Assembly: GCA_037440105.1 (NCBI GenBank)
Contig: JBBIUS010000014.1
Location: 1 to 18,273, forward strand
DNA length: 18,273 nucleotides
Source of the DNA: JBBIUS01 sp037440105
Lineage (GTDB): Bacteria > Patescibacteriota > Patescibacteriia > XYB2-FULL-38-15
Direction: 5' to 3'
Part shown: in pieces, positions 1 to 7,026 of the stretch
Numbering within the stretch: the stretch's first letter is position 1
Layout: every line of letters begins with the position of its first letter
Position numbers and translations under genes: made by a program
Notes under the pieces: generated by a model
Databases searched by the model: none
The model's input: only the letters and a program-made list of their open reading frames with translations
Told to the model about the DNA's origin: nothing

Positions 1-272
1 AAGTTAAGCCGGAAGATAAGAAAGCCATTGAAGAAAAAGTTGAGGCTTTGAAAAAGGTGAAAGATGGTGACGATAAAGCTGCTATCCAAAAAGCGGCAGA
101 TGAACTAGCCCAGACAGCGCAAAAAGTTGGTGCGGCAATGTATCAAGCTGCTTCGCAGCAAACAAAAGAACAGAAGAACGAAGAAACAGAGAAACAAAGA
201 AACAAAGAAACTGAAGAACAAAAGGACAAGAAGGATAAGACAGTGGAAGGGGAGTATGAGGAAGTAAAATAG
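1..272 (+). CDS. dnaK: DnaK (Hsp70 chaperone), C-terminal fragment
   Basis: Only the 3' end is present; the frame is open from base 3 to the TAG at 270-272, about 89 codons. The first part (EDKKAIEEKVEALKK, then GDDKAAIQKAADELAQ and AAMYQAA) matches the helical lid at the end of the DnaK substrate-binding domain, and the last residues (GEYEEVK) match the conserved acidic terminus (EFEEVKD in many DnaKs) that contacts co-chaperones. Between them is an unusually charged Lys/Glu/Gln tail of about 25 residues encoded by an 8-bp-period DNA array. The following gene is dnaJ, the J-protein partner that stimulates DnaK ATPase, which supports the call. The nucleotide-binding domain lies outside the window. 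Confidence 0.93.
   Translation, partial: VKPEDKKAIEEKVEALKKVKDGDDKAAIQKAADELAQTAQKVGAAMYQAASQQTKEQKNEETEKQRNKETEEQKDKKDKTVEGEYEEVK
160..239 (+). repeat. Degenerate tandem octanucleotide array inside the dnaK 3' end
   Basis: About ten consecutive 8-bp units of the type AAACAAAG / GAACAGAA can be laid end to end from 160 to 239; the two units at 192-199 and 200-207 are identical. Because 8 is not a multiple of 3, the peptide repeats every 24 bp, giving an 8-residue period of the form E-[EK]-Q-[KR]-[ND]-[EK]-[EK]-[TD]. This accounts for the odd charged tail of DnaK. The periodicity is read directly; how it arose is not known. Confidence 0.7.
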
Positions 273-276
273 AATT

Positions 277-357
277 TCGTATCTCGTATCTGGTATCTAG
301 TATTTAGTGTATTGATCCAAAAAATACTAAATACTAAATACAAAATATTAAATACCA
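277..357. repeat. Heptamer inverted-repeat element 1 (dnaK-dnaJ intergenic)
   Basis: The left arm is five 7-bp units at 277-311 (TCGTATC type). An 11-nt spacer at 312-322 follows, then five 7-bp units at 323-357 (AATACNA type). The left unit is roughly the reverse complement of the right unit (GATACGA against AATACTA), so the element is a long imperfect palindrome with a 7-bp internal period. It fills almost the whole dnaK-dnaJ gap and ends five bases before the dnaJ GTG. In RNA it could fold into a long hairpin over the dnaJ start. No Shine-Dalgarno is present here. Confidence 0.8.
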
Positions 358-362
358 AAATT

Positions 363-1445
363 GTGGCAAAGGACTACTATAAAATTTTAGGCGTTTCTCG
401 CGATGCTAGCCAGGAAGAGATCAAACGCGCTTTTCGCGAGTTGGCGCACAAATACCATCCGGATAAACAGGGCGGTAGCGCGGAGAAGTTTAAGGAAATT
501 AATGAGGCCTATCAAGTGCTTGGCAATCCAGAGAAACGCCAGCAATACGATCAATTTGGTACTACCTTTGAACAGGCTCAAAGCCAAGGCGGTTTTTCTG
601 GCTTTGAAGGATTTCGAGATTTTTCTGGTTTTGCCAACGGTTTTGATTTTGATTTTAGCGATTTGGGCGAAATGTTTGGTTTCGGCGATATTTTTGGTGG
701 CGGACGAAAAAAGACACGCGTTAGCCGCGGGAGAGATATTGAAGTAGAAATGGAAATTAATTTTCGCGAAGCGGTTTTTGGTGCGGAAAAAATTTTGGAA
801 TTGCATAAACCGAGCGTTTGTGAAAACTGCGGTGGAAGCGGGAACGATCCGAAAAGTAAAATTGTTACTTGTGAAACCTGCGGTGGATCTGGTCGGGTAC
901 AACAAGTTCAGCGAACATTTTTCGGCAGTTTTCAAGCAGTAACAACCTGTCCAATCTGCCGTGGTGAGGGCAAAAAAGCTGAGCGCGAATGTTCCGAGTG
1001 TCGGGGCAGCGGAGCGGTTCGGGCTTTTAAAAAGATAAAAATAAAAATCCCGGCGGGCATTGATAACGGAGAAACAATAAAACTTTCTGGTGAAGGTGAG
1101 GCAGGCAAGCGCGGCGGAAAGCCCGGAGATTTATTTATTACTTTTCATGTTAAACCAGATAAGGAATTCCGTCGCCGGGGCAATGACATTTTAAGTAAGG
1201 TTGGCATTAATTTTACCCAGGCCGCTCTTGGCGATAAAATAGAAGTAGAAACTTTGGACGGAAAAGTGAAATTAACAATTCCAGCCGGTACCCAGTCAGG
1301 TCAAATTTTTAGATTAAAAGGAAAGGGAGTGCCGAGTTTGAGGGGTTATGGTCGCGGCGATCATTTAGTTGAGGTGGCAGTGATTACACCGACGCGGTTG
1401 ACAAAGAGGCAGAGAGAACTTTTGGAAGAATTGTCCAGGATTTAA
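363..1445 (+). CDS. dnaJ: Type I J-domain co-chaperone DnaJ
   Basis: DnaJ stimulates DnaK ATP hydrolysis and delivers unfolded cytoplasmic clients. The domain order is complete: a J domain at the N terminus (starting AKDYYKILGVSRDAS, with the HPD motif in YHPDKQGG), a Gly/Phe-rich linker (FSGFEGFRDFSGF and GDIFGGG), four CxxCxGxG zinc motifs (CENCGGSG, CETCGGSG, CPICRGEG, CSECRGSG), and C-terminal client-binding beta domains ending at about residue 360. I chose GTG 363 because it gives the canonical MAKDYYKILGV start. The 17 upstream in-frame codons encode only the translated heptamer repeat (IQKILNTKYKILNTK), which is not part of a J domain. Length is 360 aa, normal for the family. It follows dnaK and probably shares its transcript. 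Confidence 0.95.
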   Translation: MAKDYYKILGVSRDASQEEIKRAFRELAHKYHPDKQGGSAEKFKEINEAYQVLGNPEKRQQYDQFGTTFEQAQSQGGFSGFEGFRDFSGFANGFDFDFSDLGEMFGFGDIFGGGRKKTRVSRGRDIEVEMEINFREAVFGAEKILELHKPSVCENCGGSGNDPKSKIVTCETCGGSGRVQQVQRTFFGSFQAVTTCPICRGEGKKAERECSECRGSGAVRAFKKIKIKIPAGIDNGETIKLSGEGEAGKRGGKPGDLFITFHVKPDKEFRRRGNDILSKVGINFTQAALGDKIEVETLDGKVKLTIPAGTQSGQIFRLKGKGVPSLRGYGRGDHLVEVAVITPTRLTKRQRELLEELSRI

Positions 1446-1460
1446 GATTTGTGGTATAAT
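1431..1460 (+). promoter_or_regulatory. Candidate promoter, extended -10, inside the dnaJ 3' end
   Basis: TTGTCC at 1431-1436, an 18-bp spacer and TATAAT at 1455-1460, preceded by TGG to make the extended -10 TGGTATAAT. It would drive the membrane protein at 1560 and place heptamer element 2 in the 5' leader. Confidence 0.65.
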
Positions 1461-1474
1461 GTAAAAATACATTT

Positions 1475-1559
1475 TCATATCTCGTATTTTGTATCTGGTA
1501 TTTTGTATAAAACTTTTAATACTAAATACGAAATACTGAATAAGAAATACTGAATACCA
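1475..1559. repeat. Heptamer inverted-repeat element 2 (upstream of the membrane protein)
   Basis: Five 7-bp units at 1475-1509 (TCGTATT / TTGTATC type), an 8-nt spacer at 1510-1517, then six 7-bp units at 1518-1559 (AATACTA / AATACTG / AATACCA type) in inverted orientation. The last unit ends one base before the ATG at 1560, so the repeat itself forms the translation initiation region and there is no Shine-Dalgarno. It has the same architecture as the element at 277-357 and a related unit sequence. Confidence 0.82.
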
Positions 1560-2081
1560 ATGCAATTTCTCCAATCAATCAATTGGGCAACCCCAACTTG
1601 GGATTTATTTATCCTTATCTTTTTTATTGTTGGCGCGTTTCTTTACGGGTTTTCCTTAGGTCGGGATAGAGTTATTGTGATTTTGGTTTCAATTTACATG
1701 GCTTTAGCGGTTATCAACACAGCGCCGTATTTGAATGTTCTTTCAGGTAAAGATATTAGCATTAATTTTGGTCCTAATTTTGCTTTTAAAGTAACTTTAT
1801 TTCTTGGTGTTTTTGTGGCTTTATTTTTTCTTCTCTCAAGGAGCGCCCTGTCTCGGGCATTGGGCAGCGATTCAACTGGCAGCTGGTGGCAGGTAATTTT
1901 ATTTAGTTTTTTGCATACTGGTCTTTTGATCAGCGTGATTTTATCTTTTTTGCCGACTCAAGCAGCAGAAAATCTTCTGCCAGTTACTCAAAAGATCTTC
2001 ATAAGCGATTTAGCTAAATTTTTATGGATTACCACGCCGATCGCAGCCATGATTTTGTTTAAGGGGAGAAGCGAGGAATAA
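1560..2081 (+). CDS. Four-helix integral membrane protein, function unknown
   Basis: This is a 173-aa hydrophobic protein with about four predicted transmembrane segments: roughly residues 14-32 (WDLFILIFFIVGAFLYGF), 39-60, 74-93 and 108-130, with a further hydrophobic stretch near 150-167. A charged GRDR turn after the first helix recalls the first hairpin of CvpA-like proteins, but the similarity is too weak for a name. The ATG at 1560 directly abuts the heptamer repeat. A promoter lies in the end of dnaJ and a strong hairpin terminator follows at 2100-2133, so this looks like a single-gene transcript. I do not assign a function. Confidence 0.8.
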   Translation: MQFLQSINWATPTWDLFILIFFIVGAFLYGFSLGRDRVIVILVSIYMALAVINTAPYLNVLSGKDISINFGPNFAFKVTLFLGVFVALFFLLSRSALSRALGSDSTGSWWQVILFSFLHTGLLISVILSFLPTQAAENLLPVTQKIFISDLAKFLWITTPIAAMILFKGRSEE

Positions 2082-2099
2082 AAATATTGGTTTTTGATT

Positions 2100-2133
2100 C
2101 AAAATCGACCTAGAAGACGGTCGATTTTGTTTT
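2100..2133 (+). terminator. Rho-independent terminator after the membrane protein
   Basis: A perfect 11-bp stem, CAAAATCGACC (2100-2110) paired with GGTCGATTTTG (2119-2129), with an 8-nt loop and a TTTT tail at 2130-2133. It sits 18 bp after the stop codon. Confidence 0.85.
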
Positions 2134-2195
2134 GAAGCAGGACGAAAAAATTGATCTTCAAATTATGTAAGATTTTTATACCTTTTGCGTTTTCA

Positions 2196-2201
2196 TATAA
2201 T
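2196..2201 (+). promoter_or_regulatory. Candidate -10 box for the hendecad-repeat protein
   Basis: TATAAT at 2196-2201, 50 bp upstream of the ATG at 2252 and downstream of the previous terminator. No good -35 is visible at 17 bp, where the sequence is T-rich. Confidence 0.45.
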
Positions 2202-2216
2202 GAAAGGTCGATTGTG

Positions 2217-2250
2217 TTAACAATTAACATTAACAATTAACTATTGACCT
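2217..2250. repeat. Short heptamer array upstream of the hendecad-repeat protein
   Basis: TTAACAA-type units start at 2217, 2224, 2230, 2237 and 2244 (one spacing is 6, the others 7), ending one base before the ATG at 2252. Only one arm is visible, so this is a half-element compared with those at 277, 1475 and 10568. As in those, the repeat occupies the position where a Shine-Dalgarno would be. Confidence 0.55.
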
Positions 2251-2251
2251 T

Positions 2252-2788
2252 ATGTCAAAATTTTCGAAAATTTTAACTGGCGGATTGGTTTTGGCCTTTG
2301 TTTTAGCCGCAGTTTTTCCTGCTTTAGCAGAAAAGCCAGAGGCGCGAGGCAACAAAAATGGTTTAGAGAAAAATAAGCCATTGCAAAGCCAATGTTTAAA
2401 AGATGCAAAAAGCGCATATAAAGAGGTCCTGCGGGCTGCTCGAGAAAATTTTAAAGGTGCTTACCAAAAAGCAAAAGAAGAGTTCGCCTCTAGTAAAAAG
2501 AAAGCCCGTGAAGAATTAAAAGCAGCCAGAGAAAAAGCGCGAGCTGATTTTAAAGCGGCAAAAGAAGCAGCTGGGGGTGACGAAGAAAAATTAGAGGCTG
2601 CCCGCCAGGCTTTTAAAGGCGCGATGAAAGCAGCCAAAGAGGCCTATCAAGCAGCAAAGAAAACGGCGCGCGAGACCTATCTCTCGGCTTTAGAAAAAGC
2701 TCGTGCCGACTATAAAGAGGCTAAAGAAAAAGCAAGAGCAGATTTTACTGCCGCAAAAGAAAGTTGTCGGCTGAATCAGGCAAAATGA
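2252..2788 (+). CDS. Secreted hendecad-repeat alpha-helical hairpin protein
   Basis: A 178-aa protein with a clear signal peptide (MSKFSKILTGGLVLAFVLAA, likely cleaved after ALA at residues 24-26). The mature part is made of 11-residue repeats of consensus [KR]xx[FYL]xxAxxxA. Five repeats occupy residues 53-107 and five occupy 118-172, separated by a GGDEEKLEAA insert at 108-117. The two halves are thus equal in length, with a Gly-Gly break between them. The only two cysteines, C48 and C172, lie at the open ends of the two predicted helices. I infer a two-helix antiparallel hairpin of hendecad coiled-coil type, about 55 residues per arm, clamped by a disulfide outside the cytoplasm. The family is not recognised and no catalytic motif is seen. 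It is monocistronic, with a terminator directly downstream. Confidence 0.85.
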   Translation: MSKFSKILTGGLVLAFVLAAVFPALAEKPEARGNKNGLEKNKPLQSQCLKDAKSAYKEVLRAARENFKGAYQKAKEEFASSKKKAREELKAAREKARADFKAAKEAAGGDEEKLEAARQAFKGAMKAAKEAYQAAKKTARETYLSALEKARADYKEAKEKARADFTAAKESCRLNQAK

Positions 2789-2815
2789 AAATTGAAAGTA
2801 ATGTAAAGCGAATTA

Positions 2816-2845
2816 AAAACTGCCCGTAAATCGCGGGCAGTTTTT
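2816..2845 (+). terminator. Rho-independent terminator after the hendecad protein
   Basis: Stem CTGCCCG (2820-2826) with CGGGCAG (2834-2840), a 7-nt loop, flanked by AAAA and TTTTT so the A and T runs extend the stem. A textbook GC-rich hairpin with a U tract. Confidence 0.92.
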
Positions 2846-2873
2846 AGATGATTAGGATTCAATAATTTTTTTA

Positions 2874-2882
2874 TGTTATAAT
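2874..2882 (+). promoter_or_regulatory. Extended -10 promoter for the LysM protein
   Basis: TGTTATAAT at 2874-2882 is a TGnTATAAT extended -10. No convincing -35 is visible. It would give a leader of about 105 nt before the ATG at 2994. Confidence 0.55.
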
Positions 2883-2981
2883 ATTAAAACCCAATTAAAA
2901 TATCGGCTATTGACAAATTGAAAAAAAGATATTAATGTTTAAAGGCCGTTGAAATCGGTGTAAAAATAGATCTTTTTGGCT

Positions 2982-2988
2982 AAGGAGG
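2982..2988 (+). promoter_or_regulatory. Strong Shine-Dalgarno site that decides the start at 2994
   Basis: AAGGAGG at 2982-2988, five bases before ATG 2994. It shows that the upstream in-frame TTG at 2976 is not the start. It stands out because most other genes here have no recognisable Shine-Dalgarno. Confidence 0.85.
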
Positions 2989-2993
2989 AAGCC

Positions 2994-4139
2994 ATGAAAA
3001 CGTTTAAGATAAAGTTAGCTCTTTTCATTCTGATCGGCATAAGTTTTGTTGCCCGAAAATCAGTGTGCAAAGAATACACAGTACAACCCGGTGATCAACT
3101 TATTGAACTTGCTATCATCGACGGTGTATCAGAAGAAGAAATTTTAGCCGCCAATCCGCCGGATAAATTTATTCCGGTATGCATTGGAGAAAAAGAATTT
3201 ACGGCAGAGAACGGGAAAAAGTTCAAACTCTGCCGGAAAACCACCTATTGGCTTAAGGCAGGAACTGAAATAAAGATTCCGGATTCTCGTAGAAAGCAGA
3301 TTGAGGCAGAAGCGGCCCTAAAAGCAAGGGTTGGAGAACTAGAGCGGCAAAATAAAGAACTATTAGCCGAACTGGCGAAGCCGCGGGTGGAAGTCAAACA
3401 GGATGACAAAGCACAGTCAGGTCTTACAAATCTTATTTTTGCAATTCTTGGTTTTTGCGTCTTGATGTCTGCGGCAATTATTGGCATTATTTTTTACTTA
3501 AGAAAAATTGCTCGCAGAATTTCCCAGAACGGCAATGCTTACAAAGCCGCGGAATTGGCCAATCAAGAAGCGAAACTAGCCATTGAAATGCATAACTTCT
3601 GGGAAAGACAAAAAGAGATGGCTAGCATAATGGCTGACTTAAAGCAAGAGAAAATTGGTTTGACTAACGAAAGGAAAAGGTTAGAAGAAGAGAGAAAGAG
3701 GTTGGGCGCGAAAGAAGAACTCCGCGCGAAAGAAATAGATTTGGAACGAATAAAGCAGGGGTTGAAAAACTGGACCGAAAGGCGAAGTGAAGAATTTAAA
3801 AAACGCAGTGTTGCTCTGGAAGGAAAAGAAAGAGAATTAGAAAAAGCAGAAAAAACATTGGAAGAAAATTTGGAAAGTTTAGATCTCGGGGGGCTTGATG
3901 ATGAGACGACTTTAGGACAGGATGGGAAACAAAGTCCAGGGTCGGGAGAAAAATACTCAACGCCGACGAGCGATGAAACAACTCAGGAGATAGAAGAGGT
4001 AGAAGAGGTAGAAATAATAGAAGAAAAACAGCCGACTGAGCAGGACAGAGGGTGGGAAAACAACCCAACGCGCCGATTTGCGAGCGACTCTAAAACCGGA
4101 AAAAAGAAAATCAAAAAGAATCGCGAAGCGCCTGTTTAA
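2994..4139 (+). CDS. LysM-domain membrane protein with long cytoplasmic coiled coil
   Basis: 381 aa from ATG 2994. In order: a hydrophobic N-terminal signal (residues 5-20); a LysM-like domain (about 28-96) starting YTVQPGDQLIELA and ending LKAGTEIKIP, with an insertion near 57-85 carrying C63 and C80 that could form a disulfide; a short helical linker (99-130); one transmembrane helix (about 144-169); a long charged coiled coil (about 185-300) rich in KRLEEERKR-like segments; then an acidic tail (EIEEVEEVEIIEE) and a Lys-rich end. LysM domains bind peptidoglycan or other GlcNAc polymers. The predicted topology puts LysM outside and the coiled coil inside, so I infer a link between cell wall and cytoplasm, perhaps structural. 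No enzyme domain is seen. It is transcribed alone, between two terminators. Confidence 0.82.
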   Translation: MKTFKIKLALFILIGISFVARKSVCKEYTVQPGDQLIELAIIDGVSEEEILAANPPDKFIPVCIGEKEFTAENGKKFKLCRKTTYWLKAGTEIKIPDSRRKQIEAEAALKARVGELERQNKELLAELAKPRVEVKQDDKAQSGLTNLIFAILGFCVLMSAAIIGIIFYLRKIARRISQNGNAYKAAELANQEAKLAIEMHNFWERQKEMASIMADLKQEKIGLTNERKRLEEERKRLGAKEELRAKEIDLERIKQGLKNWTERRSEEFKKRSVALEGKERELEKAEKTLEENLESLDLGGLDDETTLGQDGKQSPGSGEKYSTPTSDETTQEIEEVEEVEIIEEKQPTEQDRGWENNPTRRFASDSKTGKKKIKKNREAPV

Positions 4140-4212
4140 AATAAAAAGAGGCCGAAGAGGTCAAGGGGGCTAAAAACAAGGTTTAAAAATTTTAAAAAAA
4201 TTTGGAGGGAAT

Positions 4213-4236
4213 GCGCATTAACAAGTGCGCTTTTTT
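4213..4236 (+). terminator. Terminator after the LysM gene (first hairpin)
   Basis: Stem GCGCA (4213-4217) with TGCGC (4226-4230), 8-nt loop, followed by TTTTTT at 4231-4236. Confidence 0.75.
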
Positions 4237-4242
4237 ATTTTT

Positions 4243-4291
<49 letters not shown>

Positions 4292-4292
4292 A

Positions 4293-4301
4293 TGGTATAC
4301 T
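4293..4301 (+). promoter_or_regulatory. Extended -10 promoter for the surface protein
   Basis: TGGTATACT at 4293-4301, of the same TGGTA-type as those at 1452 and 10549. The -35 region is a T-rich run. The leader to the ATG at 4345 would be about 36 nt. Confidence 0.6.
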
Positions 4302-4344
4302 AAAATAAACTTTTGGTTTATTAATTTATTATTTAATTAAAACT

Positions 4345-6999
4345 ATGCGGTTTAAAATTTTTTTGATTTGTCTTGCGGCAATCATTTTTGCCCTGGCAAG
4401 CGTTTTTGGTTTAAAGTTTGTTTTGGCGGCCTGGCAGGAGCCGACTGAGGCGCCTCCGGGCGGCAATGTCCCAGGACCGATTAATATTGGTTCTGCGGCT
4501 CAAACTAAATCAGGCGATTTAACAATTGGCGATAGTAATGGAATTGATTTAATAGTCCAAGGAGGCGTTTCGGCAGGCGGTGATTTGTATATGGTAAATA
4601 ATAAAGCAATCAGAATTGATGGAACCGGGACGACAGTTCTGCATATCGGAAATTGGGGTAGCGGGGGAACTGGAGTAGATGTTTCAGTCTGGGGTAATTT
4701 AAACATTGGCGATGCAACCTTTCAGAGAAGTTTAAAGGTATCTGGCGAGATTGCGGTTGGTGGGTTGCCAATCACTGGCGTGGCTGGAACAGTGAATGTT
4801 CAAAAACTTTGTTTTAATACAACAGATTGCAGAACAAATTGGCCTGAGGCAGTGAGCGCTTTTGTTGACGAAGGCAACATTGGTTTTGGGCCAATCGCGG
4901 TTTTGGGAACAAATGATAATGTGCCCTTGGCTTTTGAAACAAATAATATTGAAAGAATGAGAATTGATACTAATGGTAGGGTTGGCATTGGAACAACAAG
5001 TCCGACTGTTCCCTTAACTGTTGAAAGCAGCGAACAAGTTGGCATTCAATTTAATGGCAATGACATTGGGTGGGCAAGTATTTATGTTAATGCCTTGCAA
5101 GGTACTGCAAAACCGGGTTTTGGTTATTTAAGAGGAGGTCTCTTGAAGGCTCACACTTATCTTAGTCTTGATGACAAATGGATAGTAAAAACAGGCGCAG
5201 ATGATAGACTCGTAATTGACGCCAGTGGCAATGTTGGCATTGGAACAACAACACCCTCTTACAAACTTGTTGTGGCCGGCGATTCAGTTCGGAATTATCT
5301 TTGGGCAACAAGCGGCAATCCGGAATTAAATTTGGGTGATGGAACCAATCATTGGGCAATTTACCGCGATACAACAACTGATCAGCTTCGTTTTTGGAGA
5401 AATGACAACAGAATGGTCATCACAAGTGACGGCAAGGTTGGGATTGGGACAATTAGCCCTTCTTATACTTTAGATGTCACTTCAACTGAAAGCCGAGCAA
5501 TTAATGCTAAAACTTCAGGGAGCGCGATGGCTTACGCAGTTTATGGTGCTGCAGATTATAACGCCACTCAAACTACTAATTACGGAGGCTGGTTTGAAGC
5601 TCGTGGGACAGGAGATGACACAAGCGGTGTTTATGGCCTTGGTTCGGCAGGGGGAAATGCTCGCAACGCAGGTGGTTATTTTATTGCAGCTGGCGGAAGG
5701 GGCCGCGGTGTTTATGCTGAAGCGGCTTCAATTGCCGCCACGTACCGAAATTATGGAGGTTATTTTATAGCACGGGGGAGAGGGTCAGGAGAGAACGGAG
5801 CGGTAGGTGTTTACGGAGAAGCAACAGAAGCAACAAATGGTGGTATTCCCATAACAAACTACGGCGGATATTTTACAGCCGCTGGAAGCGGCGCTGGCAC
5901 AGCCGGTGTTTTTGGTGAGGCCGTCAATGCAGGAGCAACAGGCTCAACTTACGGCGGATATTTTAAAACGAATGGGGCAATAACGGGCGCAGCCGGTGTT
6001 TATGCTTCAGCTTCTTCTTTGGCAGCAGCAGACGGTGTTTATGGTGTTTATGGGGCGGCTGAAAGCAGCGGTTCCTATAGAAATTATGGTGGATATTTTC
6101 AAGCTTACGGAGCGCATGATGATACAAGTGGTGTTTATGGCTTAATTAATACACTTGGCGCTGGTGTTAGAGGTTATGCTGGCAGCAGTGGTGATTACCA
6201 AAATTATGGTGGCTGGTTTAAATCAGAGAGCGTAAGAGGTCGAGGAGTTTTTGGTGCAGCTGGCAGTACAACGGGAGAAAATTACGGCGGATATTTTATA
6301 GCCGAAGGAAGCGGCGCTGGCACAGCTGGCGTTTATGGTGAGGCCGGCAATGCGGGAGCAACAGGCTCAACTTACGGCGGACGTTTTATAACGAATGGAA
6401 CAGCAGCAGGCACAGCTGGCGTTTATGGCTATGCTTATGGAGCAGGCCAGGTCGCAGGTGTCCGAGGTTTTGCTGATAATGCTTCTGGTGTAACAAACTA
6501 TGGTGGCGTCTTTTCAACAAATGGAACAGGCTATGGTTCAGCCGGCGTTCTTGGTTATGCTACAGGAGCTGGTACAGTTTATGGTGTTTACGGCTATGCT
6601 TATAATAATGGGGCTGTAGAAAACTACGGTGGATATTTTCGGGCTTATGGAACAGGTGGAGCGCGAGGCGTTTATGGCTATGCTTCTGGAGCAACAGGAA
6701 CAAATTTTGGAGTTTATGGGCAGGTAGACTCTTCCTCCGGCTGGGCTGGATATTTTACTGGCGGTTATGGGCTTTATGCTGATAAAGTCGTTGCAGGTAA
6801 CGCGGTGAACCCAAATGGTTATGCGCTTTTTGTAACAGGCGATAGTTATCTTACTGGGAATTTAAATGTAGGCGATGGAACCATTGTAGTGCGGCGATGT
6901 ACTGGTTTTAGTAACACAGGTTTATTAGTGGTTAGTACTAATGCTGACGCTCGATGCGGGTTTGGCAGTCATGTAGATACTGGTTTGCGGGTGAAATAA
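4345..6999 (+). CDS. Large repetitive surface protein (tail-fibre-like, YGGYF/GVYG repeats)
   Basis: 884 aa. The N-terminal hydrophobic segment (about residues 4-29) is a signal peptide or anchor, followed by AAWQEPTEAPPGGNVPGPIN, an entry sequence I associate with large CPR secreted proteins. Three 'GxVGIGTxxPxxxLxV' motifs, near residues 211, 295 and 364, resemble those of phage tail-fibre and adhesin-like beta-rich proteins. From about residue 390 to 830 there are roughly 12 copies of a 25-40-residue repeat with core NYGGYFxAxGxGxGxxGVYGxA, Gly/Ala/Tyr-rich and likely beta-structured. The C-terminal 60 residues are non-repetitive (YALFVTGDSYLTGNLNVGDG) with two cysteines (VRRCTGF and DARCGFG). 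No sortase motif or catalytic residues are seen. I infer an extracellular adhesin or surface-structure role. The gene stands alone behind its own promoter. Confidence 0.8.
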   Translation: MRFKIFLICLAAIIFALASVFGLKFVLAAWQEPTEAPPGGNVPGPINIGSAAQTKSGDLTIGDSNGIDLIVQGGVSAGGDLYMVNNKAIRIDGTGTTVLHIGNWGSGGTGVDVSVWGNLNIGDATFQRSLKVSGEIAVGGLPITGVAGTVNVQKLCFNTTDCRTNWPEAVSAFVDEGNIGFGPIAVLGTNDNVPLAFETNNIERMRIDTNGRVGIGTTSPTVPLTVESSEQVGIQFNGNDIGWASIYVNALQGTAKPGFGYLRGGLLKAHTYLSLDDKWIVKTGADDRLVIDASGNVGIGTTTPSYKLVVAGDSVRNYLWATSGNPELNLGDGTNHWAIYRDTTTDQLRFWRNDNRMVITSDGKVGIGTISPSYTLDVTSTESRAINAKTSGSAMAYAVYGAADYNATQTTNYGGWFEARGTGDDTSGVYGLGSAGGNARNAGGYFIAAGGRGRGVYAEAASIAATYRNYGGYFIARGRGSGENGAVGVYGEATEATNGGIPITNYGGYFTAAGSGAGTAGVFGEAVNAGATGSTYGGYFKTNGAITGAAGVYASASSLAAADGVYGVYGAAESSGSYRNYGGYFQAYGAHDDTSGVYGLINTLGAGVRGYAGSSGDYQNYGGWFKSESVRGRGVFGAAGSTTGENYGGYFIAEGSGAGTAGVYGEAGNAGATGSTYGGRFITNGTAAGTAGVYGYAYGAGQVAGVRGFADNASGVTNYGGVFSTNGTGYGSAGVLGYATGAGTVYGVYGYAYNNGAVENYGGYFRAYGTGGARGVYGYASGATGTNFGVYGQVDSSSGWAGYFTGGYGLYADKVVAGNAVNPNGYALFVTGDSYLTGNLNVGDGTIVVRRCTGFSNTGLLVVSTNADARCGFGSHVDTGLRVK
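5861..5975 (+). repeat. Intragenic duplicated block, copy 1
   Basis: This 115-bp block, starting ACGGCGGATATTTTA, is repeated with a modest number of substitutions at 6284-6398, in the same frame and orientation. It encodes a YGGYF...GAGTAGV...NAGATGSTYGG unit. The near-identity at DNA level suggests a fairly recent duplication or conversion within the gene. Confidence 0.75.
6284..6398 (+). repeat. Intragenic duplicated block, copy 2
   Basis: Second copy of the 115-bp block at 5861-5975, offset by 423 bp (141 codons), so gain or loss between the copies would keep the frame. Confidence 0.75.
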
Positions 7000-7026
7000 A
7001 ATTAGAATTAAGAATTATTTTGTTTT

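Noticed and set aside
312..362. Extended N terminus of DnaJ from the ATG at 312
   Set aside because: Those 17 codons are the translated heptamer repeat. J domains normally start directly with the AKDYY-like sequence at GTG 363.
2976..2993. TTG 2976 as the start of the LysM protein
   Set aside because: The codons contain the AAGGAGG Shine-Dalgarno of ATG 2994 and would place it inside the coding region.
4345..6999. Diversity-generating retroelement target
   Set aside because: No reverse transcriptase, template repeat or C-type-lectin-like variable region is seen. The repeats fit ordinary recombination.
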